DNA from: Streptomyces pyxinicus | Lineage (GTDB): Bacteria > Actinomycetota > Actinomycetes > Streptomycetales > Streptomycetaceae | Direction of reading: 5' to 3' | DNA: 47,752 nt | Assembly: GCF_024753135.1 (NCBI RefSeq) | Contig: NZ_JANUGP010000044.1 | Location: forward strand, 1 to 47,752 | Shown: positions 8,297 to 16,821 of the stretch, piece by piece | Numbering within the stretch: position 1 is the first letter of the stretch | Layout: each line of letters opens with the position of its first letter | Program-made: the position numbers and the translations under genes | The notes under the pieces: generated by a model | Told to the model about the DNA's origin: nothing | Seen by the model: only the letters and a program-made list of their open reading frames with translations | Databases searched by the model: none

Positions 8297-9970
8297 TCAG
8301 CCGGCCGCGCTCTCGGCGTACTCGCGGTCCTCCTGCTCGACCTCGGCGGCGGTCTCGGCGCGGCGCGGCAGCAGGAAGGCGACCAGCACGGTGCCGATGC
8401 CCAGGATCACCGCGCCGACCAGGCTGGTGTGGGCCACCGCGTCGGAGAAGGCGGAACCGACCGCGTCGGCCATCTGCCGGGCGCCGGAGGCGAGTTCACC
8501 GGCCTGCTGCTTGAGCTGCGCGGCCTGCTGGGGGTCCTGCGCGGCGGCGGCCTTGGCGGCGGCCTGGTGCGCCTTGTCGCCGATGCCCTGCGCCACGGCG
8601 TACCCGGCGCCGACCGAGTCCTGCGCGGTGTCCAGGGCGCTCGCGGGGAGCTTGGAGCCGGCGGTGGCGTCGGTGAGGTGGTCGCCGTAGGAGGTGGCGA
8701 GCAGCGAGCCGAGGAGCGCGATGCCGAGCGAGCCGCCCAGTTCCAGCGAGGTGTCGTTGACGGCGCCGCCGACACCCAGCTCGGACTCCGGGAAGGCGCC
8801 CATGATGGCGTCGGTGCAGGGCGAGAGGGCGAGGCCGATGGCGAGGCCCAGGATGATCAGCGGGGCGAGGAAGTCGCCGTAGCCCGAACCGCCGTCGACG
8901 CGGGTGAGCAGGGCGAGGGCGGTGGTGCCGCCGACCATGCCCGCGGTCACGGTGATCTTCATGCCGATGCGCGGGGTGAGCCAGCCGGTCAGCGCCGAGC
9001 CGACGAAGACCGCGCCGGCCAGCGGCAGCATGCGGACACCGGTCTCCAGGGCGTCGTAGCCGAGGACGAACTGGAGCTGCTGGGTGAGGAAGTAGAAGGC
9101 GCCGAAGACGGCCAGGAAGAACAGGGCGACGGCGAGGTTGGAGCCCGCGAAGCGGCGGTGCGCGAAGCGGCGGACGTCCAGGATCGGGCGCGGGTGGCGC
9201 AGCTCCCACAGGACGAAGGCGACCAGCGCGACACCGGCGACCACGGCGGCGGTGACGGCCTTGACGCCCCAGCCGAAGTGCGGGCCCTGGATGATCATGT
9301 AGACGAGCGCGCCGGTCCAGATCACCGACAGCAGGCCGCCGACGTAGTCGATGCGGTCGTGGTGCCCGGCCTTGGACGGCGGGACGAGGACGAGGGCGCC
9401 GACGATCGCGACGGCGGCGATCGGCACGTTGATCAGGAAGGTGGAGGACCAGCCGTGGTCGCGCAGCAGGGCGCCGGCGACCACCGGTCCGGCGGCGATG
9501 GCGAGGCCGGCCGTCGCGGTCCACAGCGTGATGGCCTTGGCCCGCTCCGCGCGCGGGAAGGTCGCGGCGAGCAGCGAGAGCGTGGCCGGCATGATCAGCG
9601 CGGCGCCGACGCCCATCACGGCGCGGGCGGCGATGACGGTGGCGGAGCTGTCGGCGAGGTAGCCGAAGACCGCTCCCCCGCCGAAGACGACGAGACCGAG
9701 CACGAGCGCCCCGCGCCGGCTGTACTTGTCGCCGATCGCGCCGAGCAGCAGCATCAGCGCGGCGTACGGCACGGTGTAGCCGTCGATCACCCACTGGAGA
9801 TCGGCGCTGGAGAGCCCGAGATCCCTCGTCATGTCGGGCGCCGCGACCGTGAGGGCGGTGTTCGCCATCACGATGATCAGCAGGCTCAGGCAGAGCACCA
9901 GCAGTGCCCACCAGCGCCGCGCGTACGGGCGCTCCATCTTCTCGACCGGTTCGGTCATGACGAGTCGCAT
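8297..9970 (-). CDS. MFS drug exporter, DHA2 (EmrB/QacA) family
   Basis: A 557-residue proton-coupled exporter with about 14 membrane segments. Motif A-like LLLGAIGDKYSRRGALVLG follows TM2; the N-terminus RRWWALLVLCLSLLIIVMANTALTVAAPDMTRDLG is typical of DHA2 transporters, as is GLSSADLQWVIDGYTV. The loop before the last membrane segment is Ala/Gln-rich (AAAKAAAAQDPQQAAQLK), predicted periplasm-facing helix. Start ATG 9970 is preceded by GAGGAAGG at about 11 nt; the in-frame ATG at 9958 lacks a site. A TetR gene is divergently transcribed and the gap holds three operators, so expression is probably repressed until a drug binds the regulator. Substrate cannot be deduced. A longer ORF to 10372 runs through the TetR gene and is rejected. 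Confidence 0.92.
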   Translation of the reverse strand: MRLVMTEPVEKMERPYARRWWALLVLCLSLLIIVMANTALTVAAPDMTRDLGLSSADLQWVIDGYTVPYAALMLLLGAIGDKYSRRGALVLGLVVFGGGAVFGYLADSSATVIAARAVMGVGAALIMPATLSLLAATFPRAERAKAITLWTATAGLAIAAGPVVAGALLRDHGWSSTFLINVPIAAVAIVGALVLVPPSKAGHHDRIDYVGGLLSVIWTGALVYMIIQGPHFGWGVKAVTAAVVAGVALVAFVLWELRHPRPILDVRRFAHRRFAGSNLAVALFFLAVFGAFYFLTQQLQFVLGYDALETGVRMLPLAGAVFVGSALTGWLTPRIGMKITVTAGMVGGTTALALLTRVDGGSGYGDFLAPLIILGLAIGLALSPCTDAIMGAFPESELGVGGAVNDTSLELGGSLGIALLGSLLATSYGDHLTDATAGSKLPASALDTAQDSVGAGYAVAQGIGDKAHQAAAKAAAAQDPQQAAQLKQQAGELASGARQMADAVGSAFSDAVAHTSLVGAVILGIGTVLVAFLLPRRAETAAEVEQEDREYAESAAG

Positions 9971-10000
9971 GGCTGGGACTGCCTTCCTCGGATCGCGACG

Positions 10001-10069
10001 GACTTGCACAGCGGCGTGCAAATGCACAACCATGTGCAATGTACGTCGTTGCACATTGCTGTGCAAGTC
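10001..10069. promoter_or_regulatory. Cluster of three inverted-repeat operators between MFS and TetR genes
   Basis: Three sites share the consensus TTGCAC(A)-N4-6-(T)GTGCAA. They are TTGCAC/GTGCAA at 10004-10021, TGCACA/TGTGCA at 10023-10038 and TTGCACA/TGTGCAA at 10049-10066, with centres 18 and 27 bp apart. The outer arms GACTTGCACAGC (10001-10012) and GCTGTGCAAGTC (10058-10069) also form a perfect 12-bp long-range inverted repeat. The arrangement suits cooperative binding of the adjacent TetR dimer to control both divergent genes. Confidence 0.8.
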
Positions 10070-10085
10070 GAGCCGGGGAGGCACA

Positions 10086-10712
10086 ATGACGGCCATGACC
10101 ACGGGTAACACCAGCCGCGCCGACACCAACCGGCGCCGCATCCTCGACGTCGCCCTCGCCGAGCTGCTGCGCGACCCCGACGCCTCGATGGACCAGATCG
10201 CGCGCGCCGCGGGCGTCGTACGGCGGACCGTGTACGGCCACTTCCCCAACCGGGACGCGCTGATCAGCACGCTGGTGGACGAGGCCGTGGCCACCCTCGG
10301 GGACGCCGACGCGCGGGCCCGGCGGACGGTGGGCGACCCGGCCGAGGCGGTGGCCCGCTCGGTCCTCGCCATCTGGGAGATCGCCGACCGCTACCGCCTC
10401 CTGGTCGCCCTCGCCCAGCGCACGGTCACCGTCCAGGGCATCCGCGAACGCCTCGCCCCGCTGCGCGAGGCCAAGGTGCGGGTCCTGCGGGAGGGTCTGG
10501 CCGAGGGTGTCTTCACCTCCCCGCTGCCCGCGCCCGCGCTGGCCTACGTGCACGAGCAGATGCTGTTCGCGGTGATGGAGGCCGTCAACGACGGCCTCCT
10601 CCCGGCCGCCGAGGCGGGCCACTCCGCCACGGTCGCGGTCCTGACGGCGGCGGGCGTCCCGGCGACGAGGGCGGCGGACCTGGTGACCCGCCTGAGCGAC
10701 ACCCCGGAATGA
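10086..10712 (+). CDS. TetR-family repressor, likely regulator of the divergent MFS exporter
   Basis: A 208-residue TetR protein. The N-terminal HTH reads ADTNRRRILDVALAELL then MDQIARAAGVVRRTVYGHFPNRDAL (residues ~12-55), with the conserved recognition-helix end TVYGHF. The C-terminal domain is the variable ligand-binding and dimerisation region. ATG 10086 has GGGGAGG 5 nt upstream, a strong site; a second ATG at 10095 is less well spaced. The gene faces away from the exporter across 115 bp that carries three matching operators. This layout normally means repression of both genes, relieved by the exporter's substrate. A strong terminator follows at 10721. Confidence 0.92.
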   Translation: MTAMTTGNTSRADTNRRRILDVALAELLRDPDASMDQIARAAGVVRRTVYGHFPNRDALISTLVDEAVATLGDADARARRTVGDPAEAVARSVLAIWEIADRYRLLVALAQRTVTVQGIRERLAPLREAKVRVLREGLAEGVFTSPLPAPALAYVHEQMLFAVMEAVNDGLLPAAEAGHSATVAVLTAAGVPATRAADLVTRLSDTPE

Positions 10713-10720
10713 CAGAAAGC

Positions 10721-10761
10721 CCGGACGCCCGGCCCCGGTTCAGGCGGGGCCGGACGTCCGG
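10721..10761 (+). terminator. Rho-independent-type terminator after TetR gene
   Basis: Left arm 10721-10737 and right arm 10745-10761 form a 17-bp GC-rich stem with one mismatch and a 7-nt loop (GTTCAGG), starting 9 nt after the TetR stop. There is no T-run, as is common for Streptomyces terminators. Confidence 0.8.
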
Positions 10762-10787
10762 AGAATAGGGGTGACTTTTCGAGGGGG

Positions 10788-10862
10788 TGGGCCTTAAGAG
10801 GGGCGCGGGGAACTGCGCGAACAACCACGACGAACCGCCAGCCGCCCACGAAGCAGCACCCG
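10788..10862. repeat. REP-like Streptomyces intergenic repeat
   Basis: The core at about 10799-10839 reads GAGGGGCGCGGGGAACTGCG, then CGAACAACCACGACGAACCGC. From memory this GGGGCGCGGGGAACTGCGCGA family is one of the most frequent intergenic repeats in Streptomyces chromosomes, usually between convergent genes, as here between the TetR terminator and the dctA stop at 10871. A small hairpin CGCG/CGCG brackets GGGAACTG. It carries no supported gene. Copy number could not be tested within this window, where I see only one copy. Confidence 0.55.
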
Positions 10863-10870
10863 GCAGACGC

Positions 10871-12247
10871 CTAGGCCTTGGCCAATTCCTCTTCCCGCGG
10901 CTCCGAAAGATCCGTCACCGCACGCCCCTCCTCCGACAACGTCGTCTCATCGAACGGCAGCTCCCCCCGCAAAACCCTCTGCACCCGCTCACCGTCGATC
11001 TCCTTGGTCCACGTCCCCACGAGCACCGTGGCCACCGCGTTGCCCGCGAAGTTCGTCAGCGCCCGCGCCTCGCTCATGAACCGGTCGATGCCCACGATCA
11101 GCCCGACCCCGTCGACCAGCGCCGGCTTGTGCGACTGGAGACCGCCGGCCAGCGTCGCGAGCCCCGCCCCGCTGACCCCCGCCGCGCCCTTGGACGCCAG
11201 CAGCAGGAACAGCAGCAGCGGAATCTGCTCACCCACCGACATCGGCGTGCCCAGCGCGTCCGCGATGTACAGCGACGCCATGGTCATGTAGATCATCGTG
11301 CCGTCGAGGTTGAAGGAGTACCCGGTCGGCACGGTGATGCCCACGACCGGCTTGCTGACGCCCAGGTGCTCCATCTTCGCGATCAGCCGGGGCAGCGCCG
11401 ACTCGGAGGAGGACGTGGAGAGGATCAGCAGGAACTCCCGGGCGAGGTACTTGAACAGCAGGAGGACGTTCACGCCCGAGACGATCCGCAGCAGCGCGCC
11501 GAGGACCACGAAGACGAACAGGAAGCAGGTGAGGTAGAAGCCCAGCATCAGCACCGCGAGGCTCTTGAGCGCGTCGACGCCGGCCGAGCCCACCACCGCG
11601 GCGATGGCTCCGAACGCGCCGATCGGCGCCACCCACATGACCATGGCCAGGATGCGGAAGACCAGCCGCTGGATGTGCTCGACACCCCGCAGCACCGGCT
11701 GCCCGGCGGAGCCCATCGCCTGGAGCGCGAACCCGGCGAGCAGCGCCACCAGCAGCGTCTGGAGCACCTGGCCCTCGGTGAACGCGGAGACGAACGTGGT
11801 CGGGATGATCGACAGCACGAAGTCCACCGGCGGCAGCGCGTCGCTCTCGACCTGCGCGTGCCCGGTCTGCTTGAGCGCGTCGGTCAGCTGCAGCCCGTCC
11901 CCGGGGTGCAGCACGTTGCCGACGACGAGGCCGATGGCGAGGGCCACCAGCGACATCACCAGGAAGTAGCCGAGGGCGATACCGCCGACCGCGCCGACCT
12001 TCGCGGCCTTGCGCACCGAACCGATGCCGAGCACGATCGTGCAGAAGATGATCGGCGAGATCATCATCTTGATCAGGTTGACGAAGCCGGTGCCCAGCGG
12101 CTTCAGCTCGACGGCGGCGTCGGGCCAGATCAGCCCCACGGCGATGCCGAGCGCGACCGCCACGATGACGGCGATGTACAGGTAATGGGTGCGGTCCCGT
12201 TGCACACGGGGTGCGGCAGGTGCCGTATCGGGGGTGCTGGCGGCCAC
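10871..12247 (-). CDS. dctA: C4-dicarboxylate/amino-acid cation symporter (DAACS family, DctA-like)
   Basis: A 458-residue secondary transporter importing C4-dicarboxylates (succinate, malate, fumarate) or acidic amino acids with H+ or Na+. Diagnostic features: MMISPIIFCTIVLGIGS (TM2), serine-rich re-entrant loop STSSSESALPRLI, transport-domain motif GYSFNLDGTMIYM, second re-entrant loop SKGAAGVSGAGLATL and DRFMSEARALTNFAGN, containing the substrate-binding arginine/asparagine of the family. GTG 12247 follows AAGGAGG at about 7 nt. The divergent gene pair encodes a DcuS/CitA-like kinase and CitB-like regulator, the standard arrangement for dicarboxylate-induced uptake, which favours DctA over a glutamate carrier. 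Confidence 0.92.
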   Translation of the reverse strand: MAASTPDTAPAAPRVQRDRTHYLYIAVIVAVALGIAVGLIWPDAAVELKPLGTGFVNLIKMMISPIIFCTIVLGIGSVRKAAKVGAVGGIALGYFLVMSLVALAIGLVVGNVLHPGDGLQLTDALKQTGHAQVESDALPPVDFVLSIIPTTFVSAFTEGQVLQTLLVALLAGFALQAMGSAGQPVLRGVEHIQRLVFRILAMVMWVAPIGAFGAIAAVVGSAGVDALKSLAVLMLGFYLTCFLFVFVVLGALLRIVSGVNVLLLFKYLAREFLLILSTSSSESALPRLIAKMEHLGVSKPVVGITVPTGYSFNLDGTMIYMTMASLYIADALGTPMSVGEQIPLLLFLLLASKGAAGVSGAGLATLAGGLQSHKPALVDGVGLIVGIDRFMSEARALTNFAGNAVATVLVGTWTKEIDGERVQRVLRGELPFDETTLSEEGRAVTDLSEPREEELAKA

Positions 12248-12356
12248 GACTGCCCTCCTTGACGTCTTCGTCGGCGAACAACCGGCGTGCGGCTCACGTC
12301 CGGGCGTGGGGGGATGCCGTGACTATCTCCCGCCGTGTGAGGGCGGTCACCCTTCC

Positions 12357-12370
12357 GTTCATTTAGTTCA
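12357..12370. promoter_or_regulatory. Direct repeat in dctA/kinase divergent promoter region, possible response-regulator site
   Basis: GTTCATTTAGTTCA is two GTTCA copies 9 bp apart, the only AT-richer patch in the 151-bp divergent gap. A possible dctA promoter on the minus strand lies nearby (TGACCG, 18 bp, TAGTCA, about 12323-12352). Assignment to the adjacent response regulator is inference. Confidence 0.3.
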
Positions 12371-12398
12371 CGCTTCGGCGGAGAGGCACACTGCTGGC

Positions 12399-14045
12399 AT
12401 GCGCCTCCCCGTCCTCCCCCGGCCCCGCAGCCTGGCGGGACAGCTGTTCGCCATGCAGGCCGTGCTGATCGCGGCCGTCGTGGCGGGGTGCGCGCTGTTC
12501 ACCTACGTCAGCGACCGGCGGCAGGCCGAGGACGCGGCCGTACGCCAGGTCACGGCGGTGGCCCGGTCGATCGCGGACGCGCCCTCGGTCCGGGCGGCGA
12601 TCCGCACCCCCGACCCGTCCGCCGCCCTGGAGCCGTACGCCCTCCGGGTCGGCCGGGACTCCGGCGTCGACTTCGTGACGATCATGAACCCGGAGGGCAT
12701 CCGCTGGACCCACCCCGACCGGGAGCAGATCGGCAGACGCTTCCTCGGCCGGATCGACCCGGCCCGGCACGGCCACACCTTCACCGAGACCTACACCGGC
12801 ACGCTCGGCCCCTCGGTGCGCGCGGTCACGCCGATCGAGGACGACGGCCGGATCACCGGCCTGGTCAGCGCCGGCATCAAGGTGGAGGCGATCAGCGCCC
12901 GGGTCCAGGACCAGGTGGCGGCGCTGCTCGGGGTGGCCGGGGTGGCCCTGCTGCTGGGCGCGGTCGGCACCTACGTCGTCAACGCCCGGCTGCGCCGGCA
13001 CACGCACAACATGAACGCCGCCGAACTGAGCCGGATGCACGACTACCACCAGGCCGCCCTGCACGCCGTCCGCGAGGGCCTGCTGATGCTGGACGGGCAG
13101 TACCGGGTGGCGCTGATCAACGACGGCGGGCGGGAGCTGCTCGGCGTCGGCGCCGAGGAGGACGTCGTCGGCCGCTCGGTGGCGGACCTGGGGCTGCCGG
13201 CCGCGCTGACCGGGGCGCTGCTGGCGTCCGAGCCGAGGGTGGACGAGGTGCACGCGACGGCGTCCCGGATACTCGTCGTCAACACCTCCCCGGTCTCCGG
13301 CGGGGAGCGGCGCGGCACGGTCGCGACACTCCGGGACGTGACCGAACTCCAGTCGCTGACGGGTGAGCTGGACTCCGAGCGCGGGTTCACCCAGGCGCTG
13401 CGCTCTCAGGCGCACGAGGCGGCGAACCGGCTGCACACCGTGGTGTCGCTGATCGAGCTGGGCCGGTCCGAGGAGGCCGTGGAGTTCGCGACGGCCGAGC
13501 TGGAGCTGGCGCAGGCGCTGACCGACCGGGTGGTCGCGGCGGTCGGCGAGCCGGTGCTGGCCGCGCTGCTGCTGGGCAAGACCGCGCAGGCCAACGAGCG
13601 GGGCGTGGAGCTGGTGGTCTCCCCGGACAGCCGGCTGGACGACGGACTGCTCCCCGAGGACATCCCGGCGCGGGACCTGGTGACCATCCTCGGCAACCTG
13701 ATCGACAACGCGGTGGACGCGGCGCAGGGCAGCGCGGGGGCGCGGGTGACCGTGACGGCGTACGCCGCGGAGGCCGGACTCGTGCTGCGGGTGACCGACA
13801 CCGGCCCGGGGGTCGACCCCGCCCACGCCGACCTGGTATTCCAGCGGGGGTTCTCCACGAAGCCGGCCGGGCCCGCCGGCCGGGGGCTCGGGCTGGCCCT
13901 GGCCCGGCAGGCGGTGCACCGCCACGCGGGCGTGCTGACGGTGGAGTCGGACGACGACGGAGGCGGAGCGGTGTTCGAGGTACGGCTGCCGTTGGACACG
14001 GCGACGACGGGTGCCGCCCCGGCGCCGGGAGGCGGCGCGCCGTGA
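12399..14045 (+). CDS. CitA/DcuS-type sensor histidine kinase (putative dicarboxylate sensor)
   Basis: A 548-residue membrane kinase. TM1 is at ~14-36 (LAGQLFAMQAVLIAAVVAGCALFTYV), an extracytoplasmic PDC/PAS sensor at ~40-170 (with VDFVTIMNPEGIRWTHPD, typical of CitA domains), TM2 at ~173-195, a cytoplasmic PAS at ~215-320, and the kinase core. H339 in QAHEAANRLHTV is the likely phosphorylated histidine; NLIDNAVDAA is the N box and DTGPGVD plus GRGLGLALA are ATP-binding G boxes. It probably senses an external C4-dicarboxylate or citrate and phosphorylates the response regulator overlapping its stop (GTGA, 14042-14045). ATG 12399 lies in the divergent gap from dctA; longer frames into dctA are rejected. 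Confidence 0.9.
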   Translation: MRLPVLPRPRSLAGQLFAMQAVLIAAVVAGCALFTYVSDRRQAEDAAVRQVTAVARSIADAPSVRAAIRTPDPSAALEPYALRVGRDSGVDFVTIMNPEGIRWTHPDREQIGRRFLGRIDPARHGHTFTETYTGTLGPSVRAVTPIEDDGRITGLVSAGIKVEAISARVQDQVAALLGVAGVALLLGAVGTYVVNARLRRHTHNMNAAELSRMHDYHQAALHAVREGLLMLDGQYRVALINDGGRELLGVGAEEDVVGRSVADLGLPAALTGALLASEPRVDEVHATASRILVVNTSPVSGGERRGTVATLRDVTELQSLTGELDSERGFTQALRSQAHEAANRLHTVVSLIELGRSEEAVEFATAELELAQALTDRVVAAVGEPVLAALLLGKTAQANERGVELVVSPDSRLDDGLLPEDIPARDLVTILGNLIDNAVDAAQGSAGARVTVTAYAAEAGLVLRVTDTGPGVDPAHADLVFQRGFSTKPAGPAGRGLGLALARQAVHRHAGVLTVESDDDGGGAVFEVRLPLDTATTGAAPAPGGGAP

Positions 14046-14731
14046 CGGGCCCGGAACCCATCAGAGTGCTGGTGGTCGAGGACGACCCGGTGGCCGCCGA
14101 CGCGCATGTGCTGTACGTCGGCCGGGTGCCCGGGTTCACGGCCGTCGGCAAGGCGCACACCGGCGCCGAGGCCCGCCGGCTCCTCGACCGGGTCCCGGTG
14201 GACCTGCTGCTCCTCGACCTGCATCTGCCGGACGTGCACGGGTTGCAGTTCGCCCGCTCGCTGCGCGCGGCCGGGCATCACGCGGACGTGATAGCGGTGA
14301 CCTCGGCGCGGGATCTCGCGGTGGTCCGCGAGGGCGTCTCGCTGGGTGTCGTCCAGTACGTCCTGAAGCCCTTCACCTTCGCCACCCTGCGCGACCGGCT
14401 GGTCCGCTACGCCGAGTTCCGCGCGGCGGCCGGCGAGGCGGGCGGCCAGGACGAGGTCGACCGCGCCCTCGCGGCACTGCGCGCCCCGGCCCCGGCGGCC
14501 CTCCCCAAGGGGCTGAGCGCCCCCACCCTGGAGCGGGTCACCGCGGTGCTGCGCGAGGCCCCCGAGGGGCTCACCGCGGCCGGTGTCGGAGAGGCGGTCG
14601 GCATCTCCCGCATCACCGCCCGGCGCTATCTGGAGCACCTGGTCGACGCGGGCCGGGCGGGCCGCAGTCCGCTGTACGGACAGGTGGGGCGGCCGGAGCT
14701 GGTGTACCGGTGGGCGCCGCAGGGGCGGTGA
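14042..14731 (+). CDS. CitB/DcuR-type response regulator
   Basis: A 229-residue regulator. The receiver domain shows the acidic pair ED-D at 13-15, phosphoacceptor D59 in LLLLDLHLPD, a conserved threonine in VIAVTSARD and lysine in VQYVLKPF. The C-terminal half (about 150-229) is a winged HTH of the CitB type: GLTAAGVGEAVGISRITARRYLEHLVDAG. GTG 14042 overlaps the kinase stop, indicating translational coupling and a dedicated pair. The likely target is the divergent dctA promoter; the ligand is inferred from that neighbour, not from residues. Confidence 0.92.
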   Translation: MTGPEPIRVLVVEDDPVAADAHVLYVGRVPGFTAVGKAHTGAEARRLLDRVPVDLLLLDLHLPDVHGLQFARSLRAAGHHADVIAVTSARDLAVVREGVSLGVVQYVLKPFTFATLRDRLVRYAEFRAAAGEAGGQDEVDRALAALRAPAPAALPKGLSAPTLERVTAVLREAPEGLTAAGVGEAVGISRITARRYLEHLVDAGRAGRSPLYGQVGRPELVYRWAPQGR

Positions 14732-14871
14732 CACGCGACACCGGCAGATCATGGCCGTATGACACCCGGTGCCAGGGCCGCGTCTGCGATCAAGCCGTAG
14801 CTTCCTACGATCCGTGATCTCGGTGGAACCGACCGTAGCCGCCGCCCCGCCGGGCCCCTAGCTTGTGCGGG

Positions 14872-15579
14872 GTGCGCCCACCCTCTCCGCCGCCGGGCCC
14901 CGCGGCCCCGCCGTTCAACGCCCCGGCCGCCCGCCGTCTCCGCGCCGCCCTCGGCATGGGACCCGAGCACGTCGCCCACGGGATGCGGGTCTCGTACGGG
15001 CTGCCGTACGTCACCCCCGACCTCGTGGTCGCCTGGGAGCGCGGCACCGCCGCCCCGAGCAGCCCCGAACTGACGGCGCTGGCCGGGGTGTTGTGGTGTG
15101 CGCCCGGTGAGCTGATCGGCCGGCCGCGGACCCTGCGCGAGCACCGGATCGCCCGGGGCATGGCGCCCGAGGACGTCGCGCGGGCCGTCGGCGTGGAGCT
15201 GCGCGGGTACCTGCGGATGGAGGAGAGCGGGCAGTGGCGCGGCGACGAGCGCCAGTCGTCGGCGCTCGCCCGGGTGCTCGGCCTGGACCTGCCCGACTTC
15301 GTCGCCGTCACCGGCCGCGAGGCCCGGCTCGCCGAACTGCTGCACAGCGCGGTCGCCACCCGCTGGCAGGCGTACGTCCGCCCGGTGCTCAAGCTGGCCC
15401 CGCTGGAGCGGGCCGTCCTGGAGGAGGTGCTCCAGGGGCTGCACCAGGACTACCAGGGGCACATGGCCGCCACCCTGAGCTGGGGCGGCGGCAGCAGGAG
15501 CGCCAGCGAATCCGGCCGGGAGTTCCTCGACCGGATCGTGGACCACTTCTGGGCGGCCGTGGAGTCCCGGCGGCGTTAG
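14872..15579 (+). CDS. XRE-like helix-turn-helix DNA-binding protein
   Basis: A ~235-residue cytoplasmic protein with two tandem XRE-like modules. The first (about 20-80) contains ALGMGPEHVAHGMRVSYGL and VVAWERGTAAPSSPELTALAGVL; the second (about 85-145) contains HRIARGMAPEDVARAVGVE and RMEESGQWRGDERQSSALARVL. The C-terminal 80 residues are unclassified helices. GTG 14872 is preferred: TAGCTT at 14859-14864 ends 7 nt before it, suggesting a leaderless start; an in-frame TTG at 14863 would lie inside that box. The gene ends in a 4-bp convergent overlap with pfkA. I recall conserved members of this type in streptomycetes but know no function. Confidence 0.75.
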   Translation: MRPPSPPPGPAAPPFNAPAARRLRAALGMGPEHVAHGMRVSYGLPYVTPDLVVAWERGTAAPSSPELTALAGVLWCAPGELIGRPRTLREHRIARGMAPEDVARAVGVELRGYLRMEESGQWRGDERQSSALARVLGLDLPDFVAVTGREARLAELLHSAVATRWQAYVRPVLKLAPLERAVLEEVLQGLHQDYQGHMAATLSWGGGSRSASESGREFLDRIVDHFWAAVESRRR

Positions 15580-16601
15580 AAGACCGACTCGGCCTCGTCC
15601 ATGCGGTCCTTCGGGACCGTCTTCAGTTCGGTGACCGCCTCGGCGAGCGGCACCATCACGATGTCGGTGCCGCGCAGCGCGGTCATCCGGCCGAACTCGC
15701 CGCGGTGGGCGGCCTCGACGGCGTGCCAGCCGAAGCGGGTGGCGAGGACGCGGTCGTAGGGGGTGGGGACGCCGCCGCGCTGGACATGGCCGAGGATGAC
15801 CGGCTTGGCCTCCTTGCCCAGGCGCCGCTCCAGCTCGTAGGCGAGCGCGGTGCCGATGCCCTGGAAGCGCTCGTGGCCGTACTGGTCGATCTCGCCCTTG
15901 CCGTAGTCCATCGTGCCGTCGGACGGGTGGGCGCCCTCGGCGACGCAGACCACGGCGAACTTCTTGCCGCGCGCGAAGCGTTCCTCGACCATCTTGACCA
16001 GGTCGGCCGGGTCGAAGGGGCGCTCGGGCAGGCAGATGCCGTGGGCGCCGGCGGCCATGCCGGACTCCAGGGCGATCCAGCCGGCGTGCCGGCCCATGAC
16101 CTCCACGACCATCACCCGCTGGTGGGACTCGGCGGTGGTCTTCAGCCGGTCCATCGCCTCGGTGGCGACCCCGACGGCGGTGTCGAAACCGAACGTGCGA
16201 TCGGTGGAGGAGATGTCGTTGTCGATGGTCTTCGGCACGCCGACGACCGGGAGCCCGGCGTCGGACAGCATCCGGGCCGCGGTCAGCGTGCCCTCGCCGC
16301 CGATCGGGATCAGCGCGTCGATGCCGAACTCCTCGACCATGTCGGCGGCGCCCTCGCAGGCCTCGCGCAGCCGGTCGCGCTCCAGCCGGGAGGAGCCGAG
16401 GATGGTGCCGCCGCGGGCCAGGATGCCGCTGACCGCGTCCAGGTCGAGGGCGCGGTAGTGGCGGTCGAGCAGACCCCGGTAGCCGTCCTCGAAGCCGATG
16501 ACCTCGTCGCCGTACTGCGCCACCGCCCGGTGCACGACCGACCGGATCACGGCGTTCAGGCCGGGGCAGTCGCCGCCTGCGGTGAGAACTCCGATGCGCA
16601 T
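15576..16601 (-). CDS. pfkA: 6-phosphofructokinase
   Basis: Phosphorylates fructose 6-phosphate to the 1,6-bisphosphate, the committed step of glycolysis. The 341-residue enzyme starts MRIGVLTAGGDCPGLNAVIR and has GGEGTLTAA, PKTIDNDISSTD (catalytic aspartate region), VEVMGRHAGWIAL and GHVQRGGVPTPYDR. The glycine in GGEGT is the ATP-type residue, while lysine in PKTIDND is the residue usual in PPi-linked enzymes; this combination marks the actinobacterial mixed group that uses ATP. ATG 16601 has GGAG about 10 nt upstream; the longer frame to 16646 lacks homologous sequence. It is divergent from pta across a 220-bp promoter region and close to pyruvate kinase. Confidence 0.95.
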   Translation of the reverse strand: MRIGVLTAGGDCPGLNAVIRSVVHRAVAQYGDEVIGFEDGYRGLLDRHYRALDLDAVSGILARGGTILGSSRLERDRLREACEGAADMVEEFGIDALIPIGGEGTLTAARMLSDAGLPVVGVPKTIDNDISSTDRTFGFDTAVGVATEAMDRLKTTAESHQRVMVVEVMGRHAGWIALESGMAAGAHGICLPERPFDPADLVKMVEERFARGKKFAVVCVAEGAHPSDGTMDYGKGEIDQYGHERFQGIGTALAYELERRLGKEAKPVILGHVQRGGVPTPYDRVLATRFGWHAVEAAHRGEFGRMTALRGTDIVMVPLAEAVTELKTVPKDRMDEAESVF

Positions 16602-16821
16602 CGTGCTGTGTCTCCTGCTCGCTGTCGGTGCCGGTGAGCCAGTCACGATTGTTTCACGTCCGCCGGAGGGCTGAGATCCTGACGGGCGCCTTATCCGGCA
16701 GCAGGGGTATTGTCAAGAGGGTTCTGCTCACCTCGGTGGGCGATTTTTGTGCGAGAGTGCGCCATTCGCGGCGTTTCAGAATATCGGGAATGTTTCAGGG
16801 CATCAGGAACGGAGTGGACAC

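Noticed and set aside
10086..10372. Extension of the MFS gene start to 10372
   Set aside because: The extension reads antisense through the TetR gene and the operators; MFS similarity begins at about 9970.
16602..16821. Rex operator in the pfkA-pta gap
   Set aside because: TTGTGCGAGAGTGCGCCA at about 16746 matches only the left arm of the Rex consensus.
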